Shown one piece after another: positions 37,072 through 46,768 of a stretch of 64,000 bases of DNA. Position 1 is the stretch's first letter. Every line of letters starts with the position of its first letter. The position numbers were made by a program, and so were the translations under genes. The stretch is from Cyanobium sp. NIES-981 (GTDB lineage Bacteria > Cyanobacteriota > Cyanobacteriia > PCC-6307 > Cyanobiaceae), in assembly GCA_945896675.1 (NCBI GenBank), contig CAMDEM010000011.1, forward strand, positions 1-64,000, written 5' to 3'. The notes below the pieces were generated by a model, which saw only the letters and a program-made list of their open reading frames with translations, was not told the origin of the DNA and ran no database searches.

Positions 37072-38196
37072 ATGCAAGTCTCCACGCGCTTTTTGAGCCT
37101 GCTGCACTTCCAGCTCGCCCAGTTCGTTGACAGCGACGAACTGCGATCGGTGGTGGTCTACGTGACCCAACCGGGGGAAGAAGAGGCCCCCTCCCTGGTA
37201 CCCATCGGCCAATGGCCCAGCGACGGGCGAGCCCTGCCCAACGTTGAAGTCAGCAGCCCCCTACGCCAGCCCGCCGCACAACGGCGATGGCTGCCGCTGC
37301 GCCACCAGGAGGTGTTACTCGGAGCCATCCAGGTGGAGAGTGACACCGTGCCCTGGCCAGAGGCCCTCAGCCAAAGACTGCAGGCCGTGGCCCTCTGCCT
37401 CACCGAGGCGCTCTGCCTCGACCTCGAACAACAGCGCCTTGCCCAGAACCTGCGCCTCCAGGACGAACAGCTCGATGTCTTGGTCCACCAGCTACGCAAC
37501 CCCCTTGCCGCTTTGCGGACCTTCGGCCAATTGCTGCTGCGCCGACTGGAACAGGACAACCAAAACCGCCCACTGGTGGAAGGCTTGCTGGCGGAGGAGC
37601 GCCAACTGAATCGCTACGTCGACGCCATTGGCCAACTCGGCAGCCAAGACAGCCTGCCAAGCCCTGAAGGGGGAGCCCAACCCCTGCTCCTGCCCCCAGT
37701 GTTGAGCGGCCCGGCAGGCCAACCCCTGGCGGCCCTGCTCGAACCGCTGCTGCAGCGGGCTGCTGCCACCGCAGCTCTCCAGCACCGGCCCTGGCATCCA
37801 CCGATCGCCCTGCCCCAGTGGCGCGGCGATAGCGGAGCCGTGGCCGAGATCCTGGCCAACCTGCTCGAGAATGCCTTTCGCTACAGCCCCACAGGAGCCG
37901 CCCTCGGGCTTGACTGCCAACCCACCGAGCAGGGCGGCTGGCAACTCACCCTCTGGGATGGGGGGCCGCCGATTGATCCCCGAGAACGGGCCACAATTTT
38001 TGGCAAAGGGGTGCGGGGCTCGAGCAGCACCAGCCAGCCCGGCACCGGGATGGGGCTTGCCCTAGCGCGCGATTTAGCCCATGCCCTTGGGGGCGAACTG
38101 TGCCTGGTGAACCAAGCCGCAACCAACTCCGTGGATGGCCAAGCCTGGGGCAATGCCTTTCAGCTCACCCTGCCGCCCGCAACAGCAGGCCCATAA
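37072..38196 (+). CDS. Soluble sensor histidine kinase
   Basis: The 374-residue protein has an N-terminal sensory region (about residues 1-120) without membrane helices, resembling a divergent GAF domain. The HisKA helix has the H-box LVHQLRNPLAALRTFG (His139). The ATPase domain has ILANLLENAFRYSP (N box), LWDGGPPIDP, IFGKGVRG and GTGMGLALARDLAHALGGEL (G boxes). It should autophosphorylate and pass phosphate to a response regulator, but no regulator gene is nearby. The signal is unknown. Its 3' end overlaps cobS by 32 bp in convergent orientation. Confidence 0.88.
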   Translation: MQVSTRFLSLLHFQLAQFVDSDELRSVVVYVTQPGEEEAPSLVPIGQWPSDGRALPNVEVSSPLRQPAAQRRWLPLRHQEVLLGAIQVESDTVPWPEALSQRLQAVALCLTEALCLDLEQQRLAQNLRLQDEQLDVLVHQLRNPLAALRTFGQLLLRRLEQDNQNRPLVEGLLAEERQLNRYVDAIGQLGSQDSLPSPEGGAQPLLLPPVLSGPAGQPLAALLEPLLQRAAATAALQHRPWHPPIALPQWRGDSGAVAEILANLLENAFRYSPTGAALGLDCQPTEQGGWQLTLWDGGPPIDPRERATIFGKGVRGSSSTSQPGTGMGLALARDLAHALGGELCLVNQAATNSVDGQAWGNAFQLTLPPATAGP

Positions 38197-39010
38197 CCAG
38201 CAGAGCCAGGGCTTCACTCCATTCGAGACAGGCGCCGTAACTATCGCCGCTGTGCCCGCCCAGCCGCCGGCCGAGCCAGAGGGGGACCACCACCACGGGA
38301 ACCACTCCAAGAGCCCCCCAAAGACCCAGGGCAGCCCCATGGGGCACCTGCAGGCCAGTACCTGGCAAGGCAGCACCCAACACCAAGACAAAACCCAGCA
38401 CCAGAAGAGCCCCCAGCACCGGGCGCAGCTCTCTGGCCAAACCCTGCCAATGCTCGCGGTGGAAGCCGGCGGTGCCCTGCTCGCGCAAATAGGGGAAGTA
38501 CTGCATCGCCAGCAGGGGTGAGACCCGAGCCCAGAACGCGGCCCAGACCATGGCCAGGGGAGCGGCCAATGGAACGACCAAAGGGGACCCATCAGCCAAA
38601 CAAATCAAACCGGCCCCACGCAACAACAGCACCACCAGCAACGCCTGCACGCCAGCCGCGCCGACCCGGCTGTCCTTCATCGCCTCCAAGGCCCTTGGGC
38701 CCGCCCCCAGGCCGTCGGCCGTATCCATGGCGCCATCGAGATGGAGGCCCCCTGTCAGCACAACCGCCAAGACCAACACCAGGGCCACCTGGGCCGCCAG
38801 GGGCAACCAGCCCGCCGTCAGGCCCCAAACAAGGGCCTGCAGCCCGCCAAGCACCAGGCCCACTAGGGGAGCGAAGCGGGCGATGCGCTCAAAGCGCGGC
38901 GCGATGAATGGCCAAGGAGGCAGCACCGAATAAAAGACCCAAGCTCCAGCCCAATCCCGCAGCCAAACCGGGGCCTGGCGGTGGTGGGGGCGGGAGGTGG
39001 TGGGGGGCAT
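38165..39010 (-). CDS. cobS: Adenosylcobinamide-GDP ribazoletransferase (cobalamin synthase)
   Basis: CobS joins adenosylcobinamide-GDP to alpha-ribazole in the last steps of (pseudo)cobalamin synthesis at the membrane. The protein of about 281 residues has several helices and the metal-binding family motif [19 protein letters not shown], followed by [12 protein letters not shown]-terminal helices around [20 protein letters not shown] complete the pattern. The ATG at 39010 places the first helix correctly. It overlaps the 5' end of the divergent tgt frame. Confidence 0.92.
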   Translation of the reverse strand: MPPTTSRPHHRQAPVWLRDWAGAWVFYSVLPPWPFIAPRFERIARFAPLVGLVLGGLQALVWGLTAGWLPLAAQVALVLVLAVVLTGGLHLDGAMDTADGLGAGPRALEAMKDSRVGAAGVQALLVVLLLRGAGLICLADGSPLVVPLAAPLAMVWAAFWARVSPLLAMQYFPYLREQGTAGFHREHWQGLARELRPVLGALLVLGFVLVLGAALPGTGLQVPHGAALGLWGALGVVPVVVVPLWLGRRLGGHSGDSYGACLEWSEALALLVMGLLLRAAG

Positions 39011-40172
39011 CGGGCGAGGCCTAGCGTCAAGCGAGCACCTAAGGGGCGCAATCGCCTTCTCATTCGACATCACCGCCCGATGCCCCCGCACCCGGGCACG
39101 CTGCGGCTGCTTCCAAACCCCCCATGGCCCGGTCACCACGCCGCGCTTCATGCCCGTTGGCACCCTGGCCACGGTGAAGGGTGTCACCGCAACCCAGCTG
39201 GCCGATACGGGGGCCGAAATGGTGCTGGCCAACACTTACCACCTGCACCTGCAACCCGGCGAGCAGATCGTGGCTGATGCGGGCGGGCTGCATCGCTTCA
39301 TGGGCTGGAACGGCCCCTTGCTCACCGACTCGGGTGGATTCCAGGTGTTCAGCCTGGGCGACATCAACACCATCGACGACCACGGCGTGGTCTTCCGATC
39401 ACCCAGGGATGGGGCCCGCATCGAGCTCACCCCGGAGCGCTCCATGCAAATCCAGATGACCCTGGGGGCCGACGTGGCCATGGCCTTTGACCAATGCCCC
39501 CCCTATCCGGCCAGCGAAGCCGATGTGGCCGCTGCCTGCGGGCGCACCCACCGCTGGCTGGAGCGCTGCATCACAACCCACCAGAAGAGCGACCAAGCCC
39601 TGTTTGGCATCGTTCAAGGCGGCTGTTACCCCCACCTGCGCGAGGAATCGGCCCGGGTGGTGGCCTCGATGGGGCTGCCGGGCATTGCCGTCGGGGGGGT
39701 CAGCGTCGGCGAACCCACCGAGGAAATGCACCGGATCGTGCGCCAGCTGGGTCCGCTCTTGCCCGAGGAGAAACCCCACTACCTCATGGGCATTGGCACC
39801 TTGCGGGAAATGGCCATTGCCGTGGCCAATGGCTTTGACCTGTTCGATTGCGTGATTCCCACCCGGCTCGGTCGCCATGGGGCCGCCCTGGTGGGCGGTG
39901 AGCGCTGGAACCTCAAGAACTCCTGCTTTCGCCATGACCACACCCCCATGGATGCCAGCTGCGGTTGCCCGGCCTGCACCCTGCACACCAGGGCCTACCT
40001 CCACCACCTGACCAAGAGCAACGAGATGCTCGGCAAAATCCTGCTCAGCCTCCACAACCTGCACCAATTGGTGCGCTTCTCGAGCGCCATGGGCCAGGCC
40101 ATCCGCGATGGTTGTTTTGCGGAGGATTTCGCTCCGTGGGAAGCCGACTCCCCAGCTGCCCACACGTGGTAG
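38997..40172 (+). CDS. tgt: Queuine tRNA-ribosyltransferase
   Basis: Tgt exchanges guanine 34 for preQ1 in tRNAs with GUN anticodons. The protein shows [39 protein letters not shown] with the active-site Asp, [19 protein letters not shown] and the zinc site [17 protein letters not shown]. The family's N-terminus normally begins just before FSFDITARC, but there is no ATG there. The closest standard codons are GTGs at 38997 and 39000, which overlap the divergent cobS start by 11-14 bp. The product is sure, the start is not. Confidence 0.93.
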   Translation: MVGGIGRGLASSEHLRGAIAFSFDITARCPRTRARCGCFQTPHGPVTTPRFMPVGTLATVKGVTATQLADTGAEMVLANTYHLHLQPGEQIVADAGGLHRFMGWNGPLLTDSGGFQVFSLGDINTIDDHGVVFRSPRDGARIELTPERSMQIQMTLGADVAMAFDQCPPYPASEADVAAACGRTHRWLERCITTHQKSDQALFGIVQGGCYPHLREESARVVASMGLPGIAVGGVSVGEPTEEMHRIVRQLGPLLPEEKPHYLMGIGTLREMAIAVANGFDLFDCVIPTRLGRHGAALVGGERWNLKNSCFRHDHTPMDASCGCPACTLHTRAYLHHLTKSNEMLGKILLSLHNLHQLVRFSSAMGQAIRDGCFAEDFAPWEADSPAAHTW

Positions 40173-40201
40173 CGTCCGCCACTAGATCAGTGATTTCTGG
40201 G

Positions 40202-40345
40202 ATGGCTGCTTACGCCCTGCAAACCCTGGCCCAGCTCCCTGAGGCCTACCAAGCTTTTGGTCCCCTGGTCGACATCCTGCCGATCATCCCCCTCTTCTTC
40301 CTGCTGCTTGCCTTTGTGTGGCAAGCCTCCGTGGGCTTCCGCTAA
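40202..40345 (+). CDS. psbK: Photosystem II protein PsbK
   Basis: A 47-residue precursor: [19 protein letters not shown], then [21 protein letters not shown] and QASVGFR. PsbK is cleaved before the LPEAYQAF-type sequence, and the mature one-helix subunit binds CP43. The tgt-psbK order occurs in other picocyanobacteria. It is too short to be found by length alone, but the sequence is diagnostic. Confidence 0.96.
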   Translation: MAAYALQTLAQLPEAYQAFGPLVDILPIIPLFFLLLAFVWQASVGFR

Positions 40346-40379
40346 ACCAACTGCCAGCTGGGCTAACCCCCAATCTGGG

Positions 40380-41096
40380 CTAAGGCTTTTGAAGCACGGC
40401 CCAGGCAAACCGGGGCAACGCGAGCATGCGGCGCCAACGACTGGGCTCCTGCACCAACCGGTACAACCATTCGATCTGCAGAGCTCCCATCCAACTGGGG
40501 GCTCTTTTTTTGGTGCCCGCCCACACATCAAAGCTGCCACCCACCCCCATCCACAGGCCGCCGCGGCGGCCTGGCAGGCGCTGAATCCAGGTCTCCTGGC
40601 GGGGCACCCCGAGGGCGGCCAACACCAAATCGGGCTTGGCCGCCACCAGTTGCTGCTCCAATCCCCGCCAGGCGGCTGGAGGTTGGTAGCCATGGGCCGT
40701 CAACACCAGCTGTAAGCCCGGCAGCTCCTGCCGAAGCCGGGCGGTGAGCTGGGCCATCACCGTTGGCGAAGCTCCCACCAGGGCAACCCGCCACTGGTGA
40801 CCGGCGGCATGCACCAACAACTCCCGGGCCAGTTCAATGCCGGGGCTGCGGCGAACGCGATAGCCCTGCCGTCCCAGGGCCCACACCACCCCAGCCCCAT
40901 CGGGAATCACCAGCTGGGCCGCCTCAATCGCCGCTCCCAGGGCTGGGTCGGCCTTGGCTGCCATCGTCATTTCGGCGTTCAGGGTGACGATCTGACCCCC
41001 AGCGCGCTGTTTCAGGGCAAGGGCCGCCTCAAAAACGTCGGCGCACACGGCCACCTGCACACCCAGCACCCGGGTGCGCATCGGTTCTGTTGCCAT
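40380..41096 (-). CDS. WecG/TagA/CpsF-family glycosyltransferase (GT26)
   Basis: A protein of about 238 residues with the GT26 pattern: IVTLNAEMTMAAKADPALGA, VIPDGAGVVWALGRQGY, RVALVGASPTVMAQL, PDLVLAALGVPRQETWI and GVGGSFDVWAGTKKRAPSWM. These enzymes add a second sugar (often ManNAc or ManNAcA) to an undecaprenyl-linked GlcNAc. It could thus follow the WecA-type enzyme encoded at 25380-26492. The C-terminal ALQIEWLYRLVQEPSRWRRM is typical. The ATG at 41096 is divergent from the GH15-like gene. Confidence 0.92.
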   Translation of the reverse strand: MATEPMRTRVLGVQVAVCADVFEAALALKQRAGGQIVTLNAEMTMAAKADPALGAAIEAAQLVIPDGAGVVWALGRQGYRVRRSPGIELARELLVHAAGHQWRVALVGASPTVMAQLTARLRQELPGLQLVLTAHGYQPPAAWRGLEQQLVAAKPDLVLAALGVPRQETWIQRLPGRRGGLWMGVGGSFDVWAGTKKRAPSWMGALQIEWLYRLVQEPSRWRRMLALPRFAWAVLQKP

Positions 41097-41172
41097 TGCT
41101 GCCATGGGGGGTCCTGCTGCGGGAGAGAATCTATGGCTGGCTCCAGCCATCGATCGGATGACAGGCTTCGAC

Positions 41173-44100
41173 ATGGCTTCCCCTTCCGTCCCAGGTGGCG
41201 CCACCGCTGCGGAATCCTGGGCGGTCCTCGAAGAGATCGACCGTCAGATCGAAGCCGTCGTGCTCTCCCGCCAGAACCCGATGACGGGTCTGCTGCCGGC
41301 AAGCACCGCCAACACGGTGCACGGAAACTACGGCGACGCCTGGGTGCGCGACTGCGTCTATTCGATCCAATGCGTGTGGGGCTTGGCCATGGCCCATACC
41401 CGGCTGGGGGGCCATGGCCGCCGCGCTTTTGAGCTGGAGCAGCGGGTCGTGCAGCTGATGCGGGGCCTGCTCAACGCCATGCTGCGCCAGGCCCCCAAGG
41501 TGGAGCGCTTCAAACACAGCCTGGATCGGCTGGATGCCCTGCACGCCAAGTTCGACACCCCCAGCGGCGAACCCGTGGTGCCCGACGACGGATGGGGCCA
41601 TCTCCAACTCGATGCCACCGCCCTGTTTCTGCTGCAGCTGGCCCAGCTGACCCGCTCGGGCCTGGTGATCATCCAGACCCAGCACGAGCGGGACTTCGTG
41701 CAAAACCTGGTCTATTACGTGGCCCGGGCCTATCGGGTCGCTGACTACGGCATTTGGGAGCGGGGCGACAAGGGCAACCACGGGATGCCCGAGCGCAATG
41801 CCAGTTCGATCGGCCTCGTCAAGGCTGCCCTTGAAGCCCTGGAGGGGCTCGATCTCTATGGCCCCCATGGCGACGGCAGCTGTTGCCTGGTCATTCCCCA
41901 CGACGCAATTGTGCGGCTGCGGCGGGCCCTGCACGGGCTCTTGCCAAGGGAATCGGCCAGCAAGGAAGTGGATAGCGCCTGCCTCTCGGTGATTGGCTAT
42001 CCCGCCTGGGCCGTCGAAGACCCCCAACTGGCCCAACGCACCCGCCACAAGATTCGGTCCGAGCTGGGCGGGGCCTATGGCTACAAACGCTTCCGCCGCG
42101 ACGGTCACCAGACCGTGGTCGAAGACCACACCCGCCTCCATTACGAACGGGAAGAATTGGCGGCTTTCGAGCACATCGAATGCGAGTGGCCCCTGTTTTG
42201 GGCCTATGAATTGATCACCGCCTGCTGTGAGGAGCGCTGGGAGGAAGCCCGCCAATGGCGCCAGAAACTCACCACGGTGAGCGTTACCGTGGATGCCGTC
42301 GGCCTGTTGCCCGAGCTTTACCTGATTCCCGAGGGCTCCATCCAGGCGGAACGGCGCCAGCCCGGCAGCCAGCCCCGCCAGGCCAACCCCAACGTGCCCC
42401 TGCTCTGGACCCAGAGCCTCACCTGGTTGTCAGATCTGCTGCTGCAGGGCCTGATCACCCCAGGCGATCTTGACCCCATCGGCAGGAGACTCGCCCATCC
42501 CCTGGGAGCCGAAAAGGTACTGGTGGCGTTGGTGCCGGCCACGGCCGCGATCGCCGAAGCCCTCCACCGGGCCGGCCTCCCCCTGGCCGAAGACGGCGGG
42601 AACCCGATCACCATCAGCAGTTCCAAACAGCTGGCCCAACGCATGGCCCAGGTGGGCGCCAACGCCAAGCTCGGGCTTTCGGGCCATCCGCCCGTACGCA
42701 TGGAAACCATGGCCACTGCGCGGCTGTACCGGCACCAGGGTCCCGCCGGCAGCGAATGGATGGCCTTTTTGCCTGCGGTGCTGGAAGAGGGCACGTTCTA
42801 CTTGGCTGACGATCCGGTGCAATTGATCGATGCCGTGGGGGCGGAGCTGAAGCTGCTGCAACGCCATTGGCGCGGTGGTGGGGCGCCGCTGCTGCTCATT
42901 CCTATCGCCGAGGGGGCCTTCAAGGCCAACCCCAACGCCTTTGTTCAGCTGGGCCATCAGCTCACCACAGGCCAGCTCGAGGGGGTGGCGGTGCAGGTGG
43001 CCAGCTTGGCGGAGCTGAAGGATCAGGCCTGCTGGATTGACCTTCCAGCCCAGGCAAGCGCCCCACCGATGGCACCATTGGCGCCATCGCTCCCCTTACG
43101 CGCGAGTACGAGCCACCCACCCCTCTCTGCCGAAGAGGCGCTGGCGCTCGAGCGCCAAGAGATCAGCATTAGCGATTTAGCCGATCGCCTCTGGCGGAGC
43201 ACCTCGCTGGACGAGCAAAGCGAACTGCTGGAACAACTGGTGCGGCGCCTGGGGGTTGAAGCCCAGCTCCACGGCCCAAATACCACCCAAGCCGTGCGGC
43301 TCCAGGAGCTGCTGGAGGAGGTCTACCGACGGTCCCTGGCCGAAGCCAACTGGGACGTGGTGCGCCGGGTGGCGGGCTCCATGCAAATGGTCCACCCCCA
43401 ATTGGAAGACGCCCTGACCGACCTGTTGGTGCGCCAGAAGCAGGTGGTGGTAGGCAGGAATTACACCAACGACTCCCTGATCAGCACCCCCCAGGGCAGT
43501 GACGCCATTGCGGCCATGATCCGCCAGTTCAGCGGGGAAGACGGCAGGGAGTGGATGCTGCAGCAGGAGCTGCTCCTGGCCCTTGATGGCCTTGCACGCC
43601 ATGAACCCGCCCTCTTCAGTGGCAGCCTCACGCTGCAGCTGGGTCAACTGCTGCTCCTGCTGACCAGTGAGCTGGCCGCCGAGGCCGATCTCTCTCCCAT
43701 CGATGCCTTTGAAGCCCTGTGCAGCAAGCCCCCCCATGCGATTCGCCGGCGGCTGCGGGCCGTGCTGGCCGACGTGGAGCACGCCAGAGCTTCCCTGCAG
43801 CGCAAGGAAGAACTGCATCTGCGCGGCAGGGTGCTGTGGCAGGTGCCCGACCCCCTCGAGGAGCTCCCCAAAGGTGGCTGTTGGCTACAGCACCGTATGC
43901 GGCTCGGCGCCCTTGGCCGGGTGCCCCGGGATTTCTACCCGGGCATTTGGGATCTCCTGCATCACTGCCGCGGCCTGGTGATTGGCGACAAACTCGAGAA
44001 ACGCAACCGGCTCGAAAGCGCCCCATTGCTGAGTGAAAAAACCCCAGGGGAGCGCAATTTTGCGGCGCTGGTGGAACACCTGCTCAGCAAAATCGAGGCC

Positions 44101-44370
44101 TCCGAATACCGCCAGCTCTGCACCGAAACCCTGATCACCCTGATGGCCTTTTTCGGCGCCAACCCCAGCGTGCGCTTCGATGACGACCTCGCCCTCGACG
44201 TGGTGATTGGCCACGCCGTCCGCGTGGGCTGGCAGATCCAGAACCCCGACATTGCCGCCGAGCTCTATGGCCAGCACAAGGCGGAAGCCTGGGATGGGTT
44301 CTATCGCGCATCGCCTGCGGCATGCCGCCGCTGGCAACTCGAAGCCCTCAGGCAACTGACTGCTGGCTAA
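41173..44370 (+). CDS. GH15/phosphorylase b kinase alpha-subunit-like protein
   Basis: This very large protein (about 1065 residues from the ATG at 41173; 41158 and 41074 also possible) has an N-terminal (alpha/alpha)6 glucoamylase-like domain. Visible segments are NTVHGNYGDAWVRDCVYSIQ, GWGHLQLDATALFLLQL, ERGDKGNHGMPERNASSIG and VPLLWTQSLTWLSDLLLQ. Its best relatives are the regulatory alpha/beta subunits of eukaryotic phosphorylase kinase and bacterial homologues. The C-terminal half resembles their regulatory region (WQVPDPLEELPKGGCW, LGRVPRDFYPGIWDLLHHC). A role in glycogen control or alpha-glucan hydrolysis is inferred only. Confidence 0.82.
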   Translation: MASPSVPGGATAAESWAVLEEIDRQIEAVVLSRQNPMTGLLPASTANTVHGNYGDAWVRDCVYSIQCVWGLAMAHTRLGGHGRRAFELEQRVVQLMRGLLNAMLRQAPKVERFKHSLDRLDALHAKFDTPSGEPVVPDDGWGHLQLDATALFLLQLAQLTRSGLVIIQTQHERDFVQNLVYYVARAYRVADYGIWERGDKGNHGMPERNASSIGLVKAALEALEGLDLYGPHGDGSCCLVIPHDAIVRLRRALHGLLPRESASKEVDSACLSVIGYPAWAVEDPQLAQRTRHKIRSELGGAYGYKRFRRDGHQTVVEDHTRLHYEREELAAFEHIECEWPLFWAYELITACCEERWEEARQWRQKLTTVSVTVDAVGLLPELYLIPEGSIQAERRQPGSQPRQANPNVPLLWTQSLTWLSDLLLQGLITPGDLDPIGRRLAHPLGAEKVLVALVPATAAIAEALHRAGLPLAEDGGNPITISSSKQLAQRMAQVGANAKLGLSGHPPVRMETMATARLYRHQGPAGSEWMAFLPAVLEEGTFYLADDPVQLIDAVGAELKLLQRHWRGGGAPLLLIPIAEGAFKANPNAFVQLGHQLTTGQLEGVAVQVASLAELKDQACWIDLPAQASAPPMAPLAPSLPLRASTSHPPLSAEEALALERQEISISDLADRLWRSTSLDEQSELLEQLVRRLGVEAQLHGPNTTQAVRLQELLEEVYRRSLAEANWDVVRRVAGSMQMVHPQLEDALTDLLVRQKQVVVGRNYTNDSLISTPQGSDAIAAMIRQFSGEDGREWMLQQELLLALDGLARHEPALFSGSLTLQLGQLLLLLTSELAAEADLSPIDAFEALCSKPPHAIRRRLRAVLADVEHARASLQRKEELHLRGRVLWQVPDPLEELPKGGCWLQHRMRLGALGRVPRDFYPGIWDLLHHCRGLVIGDKLEKRNRLESAPLLSEKTPGERNFAALVEHLLSKIEASEYRQLCTETLITLMAFFGANPSVRFDDDLALDVVIGHAVRVGWQIQNPDIAAELYGQHKAEAWDGFYRASPAACRRWQLEALRQLTAG

Positions 44371-44398
44371 TGCCAGGTTGCAGCCTGATCAGTGCGCC

Positions 44399-45391
44399 TT
44401 AAATCGGGGCGTCCAGGCTCATGCTCAAGCTGGGCTGTTCCACGCACTGCTCGATCAAATCGGCCAGCAACAGGGCCCGAGACGCTTGCAAGCCGCCCAC
44501 CGCGGGTTTTTCGGCGCCTCGGACGCACTGCAGAAAATGCTCCAGCTCGGCATAGAGGGGTTCAATCGAGGTGGTGCTCACCTCCTCGATCACCCCATCG
44601 GAGCGGTACACCAGCTCGCCATGGTCGGCGCTGACCGACTCATGGGCGCGCCGATGAATGTGGAGCGTTCGGTTGAGGAAATCGGTTTCGACCAGGCTGC
44701 CGCGGCAATGGGCACTGAGGCTTCGGATCTTGCGATGGGCCATCTTGCTGGCCGTGAGGCTGGCCACCACCCCATTGGCAAAGCCCAAGGTGGCATTGAC
44801 GTAATCAATGGGACCGTCCGCACTGCGGCCGCCGGCGGCGGCGAGGCGCACCACCGGAGCACCAGCCAACTCCAGCACCAAATCGATGTCGTGAATCATC
44901 AAATCCAGCACCACTGACACGTCATTGGCGCGATCCGGATTGGGACTGTGGCGACGGGCCTCAAGCACCACCACCTCCTCGTTGGCGGTGACCTTGACGA
45001 GCTCTCGGAAAGCGGGATTAAACCGCTCAATGTGGCCCACCTGCAACAGCCGGCCCGCAGCTTCAGCGGCGCGGATCAAATCGGCGGCCTCCTCTTGGCT
45101 GGCCGCAATCGGCTTTTCAATCAGCACATCCACGCCCGCCTCAAGGCAGGCCAGGCCCACCCGATGGTGCAGGAGGGTCGGAACAGCGATACAAACCGCA
45201 TCGACCTCAGGGAGCATGGCCTCGTAGGAGGCGAACCAGCGGCAGCCAAATTGCTCGGTTGCCAAGGTGCCCCTGGCCTGGTCAGGGTCTGCCACCCCGA
45301 CGAGCTCAGCGTCCTTGATGAGACTCAGCACCCTGGCGTGGTGCCAACCCATGTTGCCAATGCCAATGACACCCACACGGACAGGGTTCAT
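44399..45391 (-). CDS. Gfo/Idh/MocA-family oxidoreductase
   Basis: The 330-residue protein has an NAD(P)-binding Rossmann motif GVIGIGNMGWHHARV at the start. Then come the family EKPIA signature, VGHIERFNPAFREL, and DLMIHDIDLVLELAG with the catalytic-type His. Members act on sugars or inositols, often UDP-sugars for surface glycans. The IERFNPA and HDIDL forms resemble UDP-N-acetylglucosamine dehydrogenase-like members, but the substrate is not certain. The ATG at 45391 is preferred to the upstream one at 45430, which would touch the CorC gene. Confidence 0.88.
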   Translation of the reverse strand: MNPVRVGVIGIGNMGWHHARVLSLIKDAELVGVADPDQARGTLATEQFGCRWFASYEAMLPEVDAVCIAVPTLLHHRVGLACLEAGVDVLIEKPIAASQEEAADLIRAAEAAGRLLQVGHIERFNPAFRELVKVTANEEVVVLEARRHSPNPDRANDVSVVLDLMIHDIDLVLELAGAPVVRLAAAGGRSADGPIDYVNATLGFANGVVASLTASKMAHRKIRSLSAHCRGSLVETDFLNRTLHIHRRAHESVSADHGELVYRSDGVIEEVSTTSIEPLYAELEHFLQCVRGAEKPAVGGLQASRALLLADLIEQCVEQPSLSMSLDAPI

Positions 45392-45426
45392 GGCCAAGGC
45401 ACTAAGAACCCTTTCATTATCGACGA

Positions 45427-46755
45427 TCAAGGGCCAGCAGGCCCATCCAACGCCTCGGCCCGACGCCGGTCTAGTTCGACCCGCTCAATCTCGACGCGCT
45501 CGATCCGGGGGCCATCCATGGCCACCACCCGGTATTGATACCCCTTCCAGCGCAAGCCCTCTCCCGGGGCCGGGATGTGCTGAAGACGCTCCAACAAAAA
45601 GCCCGCCAGGGTGTGATGGCCATCGGCTTCGGGCAGCTGCAATCCCAACTGGCGATTCAGCTCAAAGATCTCTAAATCACCCGCCACCGACCAGAGCGAT
45701 TCCCGCAACTGCTGGAGGTCGGCTGCCGCCTCGAGGGGGTTGTCATCCTCGCCGACAATTTCACTGGTGAGGTCGGCCACGGTGACCAATCCCTCGGTAC
45801 CTCCGTGTTCATCCACCACCACAAGCAACGGCTGACCGCTGCGAATCAAGGGCAGCAAATTGGCCAACGGAGTGCTCTCCTGCACCAGGGCAACTGGGAA
45901 GATATAGGGAGCCAAAGGGGTGTCGGCTTGCAGTTCCCCGCGGGCAATCGGATCAGCCAAGCGCCGCAAATCGAGCACCCCCCGCACGTCATCCAGGGAA
46001 CTGCCAATCACCGGAAAGCGGGCGTGGGCCGTCTCGTGGACCTCCCGCATCATGGCCGCAAAGGTCACCTCAATCGGCAAGGTGACCATCCCAGAGCGGG
46101 GCACCATGACCTCCCGTACCAGGGTGTCGCGCAACGAAAACACCCCTTCAAGGATGTTGCGCTCATCGGGCATCAAACCCGTGACACTGCCGGTTTCAAT
46201 CAGCGTTTCCAATTCGCCCGCCGATAACACCGGAACCAATTCATCCCAATTGCGGGGCAGGCCCAACAGCCGCAGCAGCAGGCCATTCACCCGTTCAATC
46301 AGGGAGAGCAAGGGCCCCAGGGTGCGGCTGACCGAATCCAGCAGAGGAGCCAACCGCAGGGCCGAGGCCTCCGGGCGATGCAACACCCAGGCTTTCGGCA
46401 CCAGCCCTCCAAACAGGGTGGCCAACAGCACCACCACCAGAAACACGAGTACATCCGCGGCTCCCTGGGAAACCACGGCACTGAGACCGGCAGCCTTCAA
46501 AGCAAGCACCAGTTGTTCTGCAACCCCACGGCCGGCCCACCCGAGCGCCACCAGGGCCAAGGCCGCTCCCAGTTGGGTTGCCACCAGCACCCGCCGGAGC
46601 CGGAACTGAAGCTTGGCCACGGCATGGGCCCCGGGCTCGCCGGCCTCCTCTAGCTGCCTGACCCGGCTGGGCCTGAGGCGAATCAGGGCGAATTCCCCTG
46701 CCGCAAAGAAGGCCAAAAGGGCCAAAAGCACGGCCAGGGCCAGAAGGGTGATCAC
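45427..46755 (-). CDS. CNNM/CorC (HlyC) family transporter-like protein
   Basis: The 442-residue protein has an N-terminal DUF21 membrane domain with about four helices (LLALAVLLALLAFFAAGEFALI start, DVLVFLVVVLLATLFGGLVPK), then a pair of CBS domains (REVMVPRSGMVTLPIE and GQPLLVVVDEHGGTEGLVTV). A C-terminal CorC_HlyC domain ends in a repeated IERVEIERVE tail. Such proteins are linked to magnesium or cobalt efflux. It lies 13 bp after tRNA-Met on the same strand. Confidence 0.92.
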   Translation of the reverse strand: MITLLALAVLLALLAFFAAGEFALIRLRPSRVRQLEEAGEPGAHAVAKLQFRLRRVLVATQLGAALALVALGWAGRGVAEQLVLALKAAGLSAVVSQGAADVLVFLVVVLLATLFGGLVPKAWVLHRPEASALRLAPLLDSVSRTLGPLLSLIERVNGLLLRLLGLPRNWDELVPVLSAGELETLIETGSVTGLMPDERNILEGVFSLRDTLVREVMVPRSGMVTLPIEVTFAAMMREVHETAHARFPVIGSSLDDVRGVLDLRRLADPIARGELQADTPLAPYIFPVALVQESTPLANLLPLIRSGQPLLVVVDEHGGTEGLVTVADLTSEIVGEDDNPLEAAADLQQLRESLWSVAGDLEIFELNRQLGLQLPEADGHHTLAGFLLERLQHIPAPGEGLRWKGYQYRVVAMDGPRIERVEIERVELDRRRAEALDGPAGP

Positions 46756-46768
46756 AGAAAGACCAAAG

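Noticed and set aside
38165-39010. Cobalamin riboswitch upstream of cobS
   Set aside because: The upstream DNA is the start of the tgt coding region, and no B12-box-like sequence was seen.
41131-42255. A 374-codon minus-strand frame
   Set aside because: It is the shadow of the GH15-like gene, rich in Gly/His/Gln.
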